Below are positions 10,310-20,379 of a stretch of DNA of 64,000 bases, piece by piece. Position numbers and translations under genes: made by a program. The DNA comes from Argopecten irradians (lineage: Eukaryota; Mollusca; Bivalvia; Pectinida; Pectinidae), in assembly GCF_041381155.1 (NCBI RefSeq), contig NC_091142.1, forward strand, positions 27,107,963 to 27,171,962, read 5' to 3'. The notes under the pieces were generated by a model. The model did no database searches. It was not told the origin of the DNA and saw nothing but the letters and a program-made list of their open reading frames with translations. Position 1 is the stretch's first letter. Each line of letters starts with the position of its first letter.

Positions 10310-11395
10310 GTTATCGCTATTTCTCTAAAAGTACTTAAGGGATCTTTTTCAAATTTCATTTGTAGGTTCCTCTAGGGCCCTGGTTGTGCATATTGCATTT
10401 TGGGACCAATTGGTGAACAAGATGGCCATCTTTGATTTTGATAGTTAAAGGCCCACTACCTTTCAGGAGCAAAAATTAAAGGTTTCTTAAAAACAATAGT
10501 AACATTAGAAAATACATATTGATGGCATAAGATGAGGTAACAACACCTATAACATATGCAAGATTTCAAGCGTTATATATGATAATGTAGAGATTCATTT
10601 CGCTTTTTTGCCGTCTGGCGCAGTGATAGTCAACTACCGATCGGTATTTAGGACGACAGCTGGAAACATAAGACGACCCGCGTTATGAAAATTAAATTTT
10701 TCTTTATTTTAATTTAATACTTTAGAAGATGATGATTGGTGTCATATTAACGATAAGTTAATAACTTTTGCGACTCTACAAAATTATCGATCTCGTTTAA
10801 CATTCGCATTTTAAGAATTAAAAGCCGTCTCGGAAAGGTAGTGGGCCTTTAAAGTTTGTTACCGCTATTTCTCAGAAAGTACTGAAGGGATCTTTCTCAA
10901 ATTACATATGTAGGTTCCCCTAGGACCCTAGTTGTGCATATTGCATTTTGCGACCAATCAGTCAACAAGATGGCCGACTGGCGGCCATCTTGGATTTTGA
11001 TAGTTAAAGTCTGTTACTGCTATTTATCAGAAAGCACTGAAGAGATCTTTCTCAAATTTCATATTTAGATTCCCCTAGGAACCTTGTTGTGCATATAGCA
11101 TTTTGGGACAGATTGGTCAACAAAATGGCCGGCCGACAGCCATCTTGGATTTTGATAGTTAAAACTTGTTCCCGCTATTCTTCAAGAATAACTGTAGGGA
11201 TTTCTAAAATTTCATATGTAGGTTCCCCTAGGACCCTGGTTATGCATATTGCATTTTGTGACCGATCGGTCAACAAGATGGCCAACCGGTCGCCATCTTG
11301 GATTTTGATAGTTATCTCTATTTGTCAGAAATTACAGAATGGATATCTCTCATATTTCATGCGTAGGTTCCTTTAACTAGCTGCCATCTTGGATT
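10310..11395 (+). repeat. About 150-bp satellite, five units, one interrupted by a MITE
   Basis: Tandem units share TTTCTCAGAAAGTACTGAAG, then GTAGGTTCCCCTAGGACCCT, a TGCATATTGCATTTTG segment, and a palindromic AAGATGGCC..GGCCATCTT core followed by GGATTTTGATAGTTA. Units begin near 10310, 10855, 11010, 11165 and 11315. The first is split from the rest by an inserted MITE, and the last is truncated. No coding capacity. Confidence 0.8.
10445..10852. mobile_element. TTAA-bounded MITE (GGCCCACTACCTTTC ends) within the satellite
   Basis: The inverted termini AAAGGCCCACTACCTTTC and GAAAGGTAGTGGGCCTTT are each bordered by TTAA (10445-10448 and 10849-10852). It interrupts a satellite unit between its GATAGTTAA end and the next unit. 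The TTAA borders resemble piggyBac-type target duplications. It has no transposase. The same insertion is present in the second copy at 42429-42836. Confidence 0.75.
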
Positions 11396-12221
11396 TCACC
11401 GCTGTTTCTCAAAAAAGCAATGAAGCGATCTGTCTTAAATGTCATATGTTGTTTGTTTGAAAAAGTAGAAAAGTAGGGAAAATATCTCTCTTTCCATTGT
11501 CAGATATAGATCATTCTTTGGCGGGCGCCAAGATCCCTCTGGGATCTGTTGTTACCCTGTGACATTGAAAACATCAAAGTCATTCATCTGATCAAATTTT
11601 GTATCCCTTCATTCCAGCATACTGCAGATCAATATAGTACTCAAGACATTCGGTTAATGAGAAGTTGTATGAATGAAAAGTTAACGCATGGCAGATCAGA
11701 CAACAATGGATGTAACACGATGGCTTCAAAAACTGATTACTGCTGTTCACGGTTCTTATGTTACATCCTCTAGAGACCTTCATCCTTCACAAACTGGTTA
11801 CTGTTCCACACGGTTGGAATTACTTCCTTGTCACTTGAAAACATCCGTAAATATGGCAACAGATAATCACGACTTTTTAACAGTCGCTATTCAATGTCTA
11901 CTAAAATCTTCCGTGTTGAGAAATACCCTTAACTACAATAGAATAAAGTTTGTATTACTTATCAACTTTGGAATGGGAACAATTACAGGTGATAAGTCTA
12001 AAATCTGGGTCGATATAAAAGGAGGACATTTTGTAATCTTGTATTGTGCTTGTGATTTTACTTTTTTTCCGATAGAATATATACCAATATAACACATCTT
12101 GCGTCAATTTCCGCCCAGCGGTTAAGCTAACATTACTCGGCAATGAAAGCATAGCGACCTGTAAAGATAAGAAAAATAACTTCCTTCTCCATTCAGCTGT
12201 CGTTACATAAGTAAGTGTTTT
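11396..12221. other. Intergenic, no supported gene
   Basis: A 134-codon open frame at 11688-12092 is not kept at full length in the second copy, shows no domain I recognise, and is probably spurious. Nothing else was noted. Confidence 0.45.
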
Positions 12222-12352
12222 GTTTTATACATTGAGTTGAGGATATAACAACACGTTATTGGTAAGATACATTGAGTTGAGGATACGACAACACGTTATT
12301 GGTAAGATACATTGACTGGAGGATATAACAACACATTATTGGTTAGATACAT
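12222..12352. repeat. About 43-bp tandem repeat
   Basis: Three units containing GGATATAACAACACGTTATT followed by GGTAAGATACATTGA. The matching stretch in the second copy (44,225-44,345) is rearranged, and its units have lost the ATACATTGAG part. Confidence 0.7.
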
Positions 12353-12502
12353 TGCACTTTCTTTAGTTCTGTATTATATGGTTCCAAAATGGTATATGTT
12401 GTGGTCTTTCATGTTTCCAATGTATGATTTCAATTTTTTAAATGTGAAAATTGAACAAAGTAATAATAAGTTTATCGCAGAACACGCTTGCATCTGTAAG
12501 CT

Positions 12503-12504
<2 letters not shown>

Positions 12505-12541
<37 letters not shown>
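12505..12541. repeat. Poly-T tract, 37 bases
   Basis: An uninterrupted T run. The corresponding tract in the second copy is interrupted by C residues (about 44,491-44,532). It could be the antisense poly-A tail of an old retroposon, but I see no body attached to it. Confidence 0.6.
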
Positions 12542-12655
12542 CGCGGCATGCTTTAGTAAGAAATAACAATAAAAATAATTTTTAGTCCTACTATTAAAGA
12601 AACACAACACAAACATTCACATACGCAGGACATTAATTATAACTACTCAACTGTT

Positions 12656-13370
12656 GATGCTCCACCGCTGACAAAAGGCATTTTTTCACTATCAAAAACA
12701 AGAGCAGGCGATTTTGTATTTTTCTTCAGTTACAAAAGTTACTTACTTTACACCATTACTGCCATGGAAAAGTTTGAGCTTCTAATTTTTTCTTCAAGTA
12801 AAAAATATGAAAAAAAAATTAATTGCATCCCGCAAAAATTCCTTGGCACTACATCCTATATGGAATGAAGTACTGATTGCGCATGTACCTAAGGCAAAAT
12901 AAATTATTTTGTATTATGTTTTGTGTTAATTAGACATATATACTGTATACACGATTAACACCAATTATTGTTCATATATAATGAATACATCTTTAACTAC
13001 ATTGTATTAAAGATGCTCCACCGCTGACAAAAGGCATTGTTTCACTATCAAAAACAGGAGCAGACGATCTAGTATTTTTCTTCAGTTACAAAAGTTACTT
13101 ACTTTACACCATTACCACCATCGAAAAGTTTGAGCTTCTAATTTTACTTCAAGTAAAAAATATAAAAAATAATTAATTGCATCCCGAAAAAATTCCGTGG
13201 CACTATATCCTATATGATATGAAGTACTGATTGCGCATGTACCTAAGGCAAACTAAATTATTTCATTTTATTTTTTGTGTTAATTAGATATATATATACA
13301 CGATTAAACACCAATTATTGTTCAAATGATGAATATCATATATGTTCTGTCGGCGATGGAGCATCTTTAA
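12656..13370. mobile_element. Two head-to-tail copies of a TTAA-bounded MITE (GATGCTCCACCGC family)
   Basis: Left end AGATGCTCCACCGCTGAC and right end GTCGGCGATGGAGCATCT are inverted repeats. The second copy (13007-13370) is complete, with TTAA at both borders. The first (12656 to about 12996) has lost its left border and most of its right end. The interior shares CTTCAGTTACAAAAGTTACT and GATTGCGCATGTACCTAAGG. Related copies lie at 24272-24558 and in the matching places of the second long copy. No coding sequence. Confidence 0.8.
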
Positions 13371-13420
13371 GTTACCTTACACCTGTTTGTAACAAGTACA
13401 TGTATAGTGCAAATAGGTAC

Positions 13421-14127
13421 TGTTATGTATGACACTAAATACATGTAGTTATGAGATAAGGGAGATAACTCCTATAGTTTTTTTTATCAATACATCCTAT
13501 GAAGGTCATATCATTGATTTAGGTTATAGAACTTTCTAGAATTTAATCATGTATAAACAAATATGTTTGTAAACATGTTGATTTTAAGTAGAGATCTAGA
13601 ATGATCTATTTCCAGAAAGTTATGTGTGTTTACTTGTTTACTGTTTTTAGTTAGATATTTCTAGAAGTAGAAGGTTCTCCAATATTCTTGAATTACGGTT
13701 TAGCTATATATACTCCAGCTGTCCAAGGCTAATCAGAACTGTAATGAGACCTGTAATAAGACATATCAAGAATTGTACAGCGCCATATAAGATTCTATTG
13801 GGAGAGCTATTGTGACTTTATCTGTGGATTATTACAACACTTTGTGTGGATTTATTCATATTGCCTGGAACTTTACAAATCATCGGTGGACATTCAATTT
13901 CCTTGTGGATTTGTGATTATTGTTAATTTGAAACCTGGAAGGATCAAGGATTATACCAGGACATTCGCATACAGATAAGTAACACTTTAAATCATCGTAC
14001 TACTCTTGTACCACCACCAATTACTTTAGATATTGTAAACCATCTCTGTATAATATTGTATATATAATTAAATTGTGTTTTGAATTTAGCTGCTGGTTTC
14101 TCCTTTCTGTTATTCGTTCATGTAACA
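13421..14127 (+). repeat. 5' LTR of the gypsy element
   Basis: 707 bp, beginning TGTTATGTATG and ending CATGTAACA. It is nearly identical to the 3' LTR. A TATATATAC stretch in its middle (about 13,708) may be the promoter TATA region, which is an inference only. Confidence 0.9.
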
Positions 14128-14131
14128 GAAT

Positions 14132-14149
14132 TGGGGGCTCGTCCGGGAT
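14132..14149 (+). other. Primer binding site, tRNA-Pro type
   Basis: TGGGGGCTCGTCCGGGAT begins 4 bp after the 5' LTR. It equals the 18-base tRNA-Pro primer site known from murine leukaemia virus. Its position and length are typical of an LTR-element primer site. Confidence 0.75.
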
Positions 14150-14372
14150 CGATATTCAATTTGTGAAATCTAACTTTGAAAAATTAATTAAGAAATTTTC
14201 AAAATTTGTGTACAAACTTTGAGTTTACATTTGAAACCAACAGCTAGATAAATATGACTACTATGCAGGTAGAACAGTTTGTTAAAGCGCCATCCCTGGA
14301 AGTTCTTTTGCAAGTTAGTAAGAAGGATTTACTGTTATTGGGTAAACATTTAGGCCTTACTATCAAAATAAT

Positions 14373-15600
14373 TTGAGGAAAGCTGAAATTAGGAATGTAA
14401 TTATAAGATATTTTGTTGACAATGACAAATTTGACTCTAGTGCATTAGATAGTATAGAGGAAACAGTCAGCTCAGAAATTCAAATTAGACAAATGGAACT
14501 TGAACATGAAATGAAACTAAGACAAATGGAAATAGAAAAAGAGTTAAGAGAAAAAGAAATTGAAAGAGAATTAAAAGAAAAAGAGATTGAGAGAGATCAG
14601 ATGTTAGAGCTAGAGAAGCAGAAAATTCAAGCTGAAACAGAACTTAGAATGAAAGAATTAGAGCTAGCTTCTCAAGACAGTTCAAGTAATCTAACTTTTA
14701 GGGGTTTACAAGGAAACAGAGGTTTTGATGTCAGTAGAAACATTAGGTTAGTTCCTCCTTTTCAAGAGAAAGAAGTTGACAAGTATTTTCTGCATTTTGA
14801 GAAAATAGCTGATAGTATGAAATGGCCTGAAGATAAGCTTACAATGCTTCTTCAGAGTGTCTTGATTGGTAAAGCTAGAGACATTTATTCTTCTTTATCT
14901 GTAGATGAGATTTCAAATTACCAAGTAGTCAAGAAAGCTATTTTGAAAGCTTATGAGTTAGTTCCTGAGGCTTACCGCCAGAAATTTCGAAACTCGAGAA
15001 AGAGAGATGAACAAACTCATGTAGAATTTGCCAGAGAAAAAGAACAATTATTTAATAGGTGGTGTGATTCTAAAGAAATTGATGAGGATTTCGGTAAATT
15101 GAGGCAATTATTGTTGATAGAGGAGTTTAAACGTTGTGTCCACACAAACATAAAAACTCATTTAGATGAGAGAAAAGTTGAAACCCTTAGTGAAGCAGCT
15201 ACAATGGCTGATGATTACGCTCTCACCCACAAAGGCTCATTTGTTAAAAACAGTTCTCAAGACAAAAACAGTACCACAGGTACTAGTAAATTTGGTCAGC
15301 CTAGGAACCCAACCTTTAGTGGCCCTTCCTACGACAAACCTAAATTAGGTGATAAAACTAAGTCTGCTTCTAAAACAGATGATAGGGTAGGTGTGGGGTC
15401 TCCTTCTGGTCCTGTTTGTAATTACTGCAAGAAAGTAGGGCATACTATGTCTGAATGTTATTCTCTCCAGCGTAAGGAGCAAAGGCGTAAACAGTCAGTT
15501 CCTTCTGTGTTAGCTATGTCAAAGCCTAGTCAGAAACTTAGTGATATTGTGGAAGATTCTAAAGTGTCTGTTGAGATTAAGAGCTCAGAGTCTGATAGTG
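14373..15600 (+). other. Gypsy element: Gag region
   Basis: Fossil element part. It starts with a charged heptad-like coiled coil (repeated LREKEIERELKEKEIER-like units, about 14,440-14,660). Next is a retrotransposon Gag/capsid-like helical region (FLHFEKIADSMKWPEDKL, about 14,780-15,200), then a linker and a CCHC zinc knuckle CNYCKKVGHTMSEC (about 15,417-15,460), which in this family binds the RNA genome. Confidence 0.85.
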
Positions 15601-15619
15601 TCTTGGAGAAGTACTCTCC

Positions 15620-17490
15620 CTTCATTTCTGAAGGTTTTGTTTCACTTACTAGTGATATTACCAACTTGAAACCTGTGAAGATTTTGCGAGATACTGGGGC
15701 TTCTCATTCTTTGATATTAGATGGCGTAGTGCCTTTGTCTGAGGAGACCTCATGTGGTAGTAGTGTTTTGCTTCAAGGTGTAGAGTTAGGTTTTGTTAAT
15801 GTGCCTCTCCATTCTGTTTATTTAAAGTCAGACTTGGTTACTGGGCCTGTCACCATTGGTGTTAGACCGGAACTTCCCATAGAGGGCGTGTCGCTCATTT
15901 TAGGCAATGACTTGGCTGGAGAGAAAGTTAGGGTAGATCCCTTAGTGTCCAGTATTCCAGATAAAACAGATGATGCTGAGTCTATTCAACAGGAATTTCC
16001 TGGTATTTTCCCTTCTTGTGCTGTAACTCGTTCAATGAGTAAGAAGGTTTCTGATGTTGCAGTAGTTGAGGATCATTATAGTCCAGGGTTAGGTGACACT
16101 TTCTTGGCTCATGATATAGAGGATGTCGGGAGCAAGTGTGATCTTTTGAGCAATCCTGTAGACTTTGATAGTGATAGAGTTGTTCCTAACAAGGGTACTT
16201 CTTTGTCTGACATGATGAGCAAATCATCTTTGTCTAGAGAGGAGCTTATAGTAGAACAGGAAAAAGATCCTGAAATCTCCTTACTGTGTGATCGGGCTTT
16301 GAGTGAGGAAGAGGCGGAGAAAGTCCCGGTTTGTTACTTCCGTAGGTCAGGTGTGTTGATGCGCAAGTGGCGCCCCCCTGATGTGTCTCCCGAGGAAGAC
16401 TGGAAGGTTGTCAATCAAATAGTTGTCCCACCGAGGTATAGGCAAGATATTCTGAGTTTGTCTCATGATGTACCTATGGCAGGGCATTTAGGTGTGACCA
16501 AGACTTATAACAGGATCTTAGATCACTTCTTTTGGCCCAAGTTGAAACGGGATGTGGCTGATTTTTGTAGGTCTTGTCATACTTGTCAGGTGGTAGGGAA
16601 ACCTAATCAGAAAATCCCTGTTGCACCTTTGCACCCCATTCCAGCATTTGAGGAACCATTTAGTAGAGTCATTATAGACTGTGTAGGTCCTCTACCCAAA
16701 ACTAAGTCTGGGAATGAGTATCTTTTAACTATTATGTGTGCTTCCACACGCTTTCCTGAAGCCATTCCACTCAGGAATATTAAAGCCCCTAACATAGTCA
16801 AGGCTTTGGTTAAATTCTTTACATTGGTTGGTCTTCCAAAAGCTGTCCAATCGGACCAAGGTTCGAATTTCATGTCTGGTATTTTTCAACAAGTCATGTA
16901 CCAGCTCCAGATCAAGCAGTATAAGTCTAGTGCTTATCATCCAGAGTCTCAGGGTGCTTTAGAACGTTTTCATCAGACATTGAAGAATATGATGAGATCT
17001 TATTGTTTTGAAAACAAAAGAGATTGGGACGAAGGTATACACATGTTGTTGTTTGGCGTTAGAGAATCTGTACAAGAATCTCTTGGCTTCAGTCCCTTTG
17101 AACTTGTGTTTGGACATACTGTACGTGGTCCTTTGAAAATTTTGAAAGACAAAAAATTTTGGACGAAGATTCTAAAGTGAATCTCTTAGAGTATGTGTCT
17201 AACTTTAAGCAAAGGTTGACAAGGGCATGTGAACTGGCAAAAGAAAATTTGGCCGTTACTCAAACCAAAATGAAAACATGGTATGATAAAGATGCCCGTG
17301 CAAGAAGTTTTGATCCAGGTGACAAAATTTTGGCTCTATTACCAATACCGGGTCAGCCTTTGCAAGCTAGATATTTTGGACCTTATGTTGTTGAGAAAAA
17401 GGTCGATGATGTTAACTACATTGTACAAACTCCAGGGAGGCGCAAGAAAACTCAATTATGTCATGTTAATATGCTTAAGAAATATGTAGA
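15620..17490 (+). other. Gypsy element: protease and integrase region
   Basis: Fossil element part. A retroviral-type aspartic protease motif DTGASHSL lies near 15,691. The integrase follows: an HHCC zinc-binding domain (HDVPMAGHLG ... CRSCHTCQ, about 16,465-16,590), a catalytic core with IDCVGPLP (about 16,675), QSDQGSNF (about 16,850) and a glutamate in ALERFHQ (about 16,960). A GPY-type C-terminal segment follows (LQARYFGPYVVEKK, about 17,365). Integrase lies ahead of reverse transcriptase, unlike most Ty3/gypsy elements. Confidence 0.85.
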
Positions 17491-17864
17491 TAGAGAAGAG
17501 AGCAAGACCTCTCAACCTATTGCTACTTTGGCCTCTGTACCATCACAAAGTGAAAGTACAGCTGATATTTGTAAATTAGACTTAGATGGTGGTGTACAAG
17601 ATGTAGGTTTAGACTGTGGTGTTAAGTTACGGAATTCAGATGTGCTCGCGAACTTGGACAAGAAACTATGTCATCTATCGGAAAAAGAACGCAATGAACT
17701 TAAAGATTTGATACTTGAGTATAAACATTTGTTTCCGGATACACCAGGCAAAACAGATGCTATCTATCACGACGTGGATGTAGGCGATGCGCCACCTGTC
17801 AAGCAACATCCTTACCGTGTCAATCCTTTGAAAGAAGAACACTTAAAAAAAAGAAATTCAATAC

Positions 17865-19049
17865 ATGTTGGACAATGATATTATTGAACCAAGCAAAAGT
17901 GAATGGAGCTCTCCATGTGTTCTGGTGCCAAAGCCAGACAAGACATACCGGTTCTGTACTGACTTCAGAAAAGTAAACTCTGTCAGTAAAACAGACTCTT
18001 ATCCAATTCCAAGGATTGACTCATGTATTGACAAAGTTGGCAAAGCCAAGTACGTAAGCAAGTTTGACCTGTTGAAAGGATATTGGCAGGTGCCATTAAC
18101 AGAAAGAGCTAAAGAAGTGTCGGCATTTGTAACCTCGCAAGGTTTGTACCAGTACAAAGTTATGCCATTTGGTATGAAGAATGCCCCGGCAACATTTCAA
18201 CGTCTTCTTAACAGCGTGATATCAGACCTGGAAGGCTGTGATGGATACATTGATGACGTCATCAACTACCACGACACGTGGGAAGACCATCTACGCGGGA
18301 TTCGTGAATTCTTCGAAAGACTCACTACCATGAAATTGACTGTAAACTTATTGAAATGTGAATTTTGTCATGCAACTGTTGAATTTTTAGGCCATGTTGT
18401 AGGACAGGGGCAGGTTAAACCTGTTCAGGCCAAAGTAGAATCAATTATAGATTTTCCAGCTCCTGGAGGCAAGAGAGAGCTGATGAGGTTTCTTGGTATG
18501 GCTGGATACTACAGAAAATTTTGTCAAAATTTCTCTGTTATAGCAGCTCCACTTACTGCTTTGTTAAAGAAAAATGTCAAATTTGTCTGGTCAGACGAAT
18601 GTAAGTCTGCCTTTGAGAAATTGAAAGCCATACTATCAAACTCACCAGTTCTGACTGCTCCAGATTTTAATAAACAGTTTAAACTGTTTGTTGACGCCAG
18701 CGATGTAGGTGTTGGTGCTGTTTTGATGCAAGAAGGTACTGAACAAATTGACCATCCAATTTGTTATTTCTCGAAAAAGTTTGACAAACACCAGAGAAAT
18801 TATTCCACCATTGAGAAAGAATGTTTAGCATTGATTTTGGCCTTAAACCAATTTGATGTGTATCTATGCACTACAGTTGTGCCTGTGTTGGTCTTCACCG
18901 ACCACAACCCTTTGACATTCATTGGGAAAATGAAAAACAAAAATCAAAGAATTCTCAGGTGGAGTTTGACTTTGCAAGAATACAATCTTGACATCAAACA
19001 TATCAAAGGGAAAGACAATATTCTAGCTGATGCTTTATCAAGGATTTAA
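17865..19049 (+). other. Gypsy element: reverse transcriptase and RNase H region
   Basis: Fossil element part. The RT fingers/palm motifs FDLLKGYWQVPL and YKVMPFGMKNAPATFQRL and the catalytic YIDD (GYIDDVINYH, about 18,245) are of Ty3/gypsy type. RNase H begins at LFVDASDVGVGAVLMQ (about 18,690) and continues to ILADALSR near 19,045. The region ends shortly before the polypurine tract and 3' LTR. Confidence 0.9.
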
Positions 19050-19114
19050 ATATTACTTGATATGTCAAGAAAGTTTCCTTTTCAAGAAAACTTTCTTTTC
19101 TTTAAGGAGGGGTG

Positions 19115-19821
19115 TGTTATGTATGACACTAAATACATGTAGTTATGAGATAAGGGAGATAACTCCTATAGTTTTTTTTATCAATACATCCTATGAAGGT
19201 CATATCATTGATTTAGGTTATAGAACTTTCTAGAATTTAATCATGTATAAACAAATATGTTTGTAAACATGTTGATTTTAAGTAGAGATCTAGAATGATC
19301 TATTTCCAGAAAGTTATGTGTGTTTACTTGTTTACTGTTTTTAGTTAGATATTTCTAGAAGTAGAAGGTTCTCCAATATTCTTGAATTACGGTTTAGCTA
19401 TATATACTCCAGCTGTCCAAGGCTAATCAGAACTGTAATGAGACCTGTAATAAGACATATCAAGAATTGTACAGCGCCATATAAGATTCTATTGGGAGAG
19501 CTATTGTGACTTTATCTGTGGATTATTACAACACTTTGTGTGGATTTATTCATATTGCCTGGAACTTTACAAATCATCGGGGGACATTCAATTTCCTTGT
19601 GGATTTGTGATTATTGTTAATTGGAAACCTGGAAGGACCAAGGATTATACCAGGACATTCGCATACAGATAAGTAACACTTTAAATCATCGTACTACTCT
19701 TGTACCACCACCAATTACTTTAGACATTGTAAACCATCTCTGTATAATATTGTATATATAATTAAATTGTGTTTTGAATTTAGCTGCTGGTTTCTCCTTT
19801 CTGTTATTCGTTCATGTAACA
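19115..19821 (+). repeat. 3' LTR of the gypsy element
   Basis: 707 bp, the same length as the 5' LTR and differing from it at about four positions, all in its second half. It is followed by the GTAC target duplication. The near identity indicates recent integration. Confidence 0.9.
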
Positions 19822-20339
19822 GTACATATACATGCATAAGATAACTTAATATAATGTAGTTAAACATTGAATCACCAAACCTCTGTGTTATACTACGTAT
19901 GGAAACTTTCACAGTGCATGTATAATGTCCTTTTCACGTGTCATTATATTAAAAGTGGTGACGTCAATGCATTTCAGCAAAATCTAGATAATCCTTTATA
20001 TTATTCATACAACAAAATGTTTGATTGCATATACCAAAACATCTTTTTGATGCTCATTTATGTCAATAGTAATAATATTTTTAAAGTGGAACATAATTTA
20101 TTTTTTGTATTATCAACTAAGTTCGTGTTCTCATGCCTAACATGATAAATGAATCCGAAAATAAGACGGGCTAGTCTCGAAAAGAAGCCTCTGGAATGTC
20201 CATCCAAGAAGAATTTAAGCCACGTTATTATTGCGATTTTAGTGTATTTCAACTAGATATACAATTTTTATTCGACTAAAGGTTTCTCGATTGCACAAAG
20301 AAGCATTGTTACATCGAGTCGACTTTTCCTTTAACTTAT

Positions 20340-20353
20340 TTTTCCTTTGCAGA
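20340..20353 (+). other. Splice acceptor of a 5' UTR intron of the otopetrin-like gene
   Basis: TTTTTCCTTTGCAG, a strong polypyrimidine acceptor, ends 26 bp before the start codon at 20380 and no coding sequence precedes it. I infer that an upstream non-coding exon exists and that the whole protein is encoded in the last exon. The site is conserved in the second copy (about 46,399-46,412). Confidence 0.5.
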
Positions 20354-20379
20354 TATTTCATGAGAGATAAAAAATAAAG

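Larger units (their letters stand above)
13421..19821 (+). mobile_element. Ty3/gypsy LTR retrotransposon, Gmr1-type domain order
   Basis: A 6.4-kb element with 707-bp direct LTRs (13421-14127 and 19115-19821; TGTTA...TAACA ends) and a 4-bp GTAC target duplication (13417-13420, 19822-19825). The primer site follows the 5' LTR, and a purine tract (AAGGAGGGG) precedes the 3' LTR. Domain order is Gag with coiled coil and zinc knuckle, protease, integrase, then reverse transcriptase and RNase H. This integrase-first order with gypsy-type RT is the hallmark of the Gmr1-like group. The LTRs differ at about four sites by eye, so the insertion is young. It looks nearly whole; the coding region is spread over more than one open frame, with about two breaks at most. 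It is present only in the left long copy. Confidence 0.9.
13371..19845. mobile_element. Tiny TTAA-bounded element split by the gypsy insertion
   Basis: TTAA at 13367-13370 and at 19846-19849 bound this segment. Just inside are imperfect inverted ends, GTTACCTTA on the left and TAAGATAAC on the right. Without the LTR element and one copy of its GTAC duplication the insert would be only about 70 bp. The second long copy has a single TTAA at 45904-45907 in exactly this place. So either a micro-MITE inserted (and later received the gypsy element) or the block was lost between the two TTAA sites. Confidence 0.55.

Noticed and set aside
11688-12092. A 134-residue open frame between SSRP1 and the gypsy element
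   Set aside because: It is not preserved as one frame in the second copy, has no recognisable domain and no splice or start context.
12312-12616. Poly-F / poly-K open frames on both strands
   Set aside because: Created by the 37-base T tract.
13421-19821. Ty1/copia classification of the LTR element
   Set aside because: The order of domains is copia-like, but the RT/RNase H motifs (GMKNAPATFQR, YIDD, FVDASDVGVG) and GPY-type integrase end are of Ty3/gypsy type. No envelope gene is seen, so not an endogenous retrovirus.
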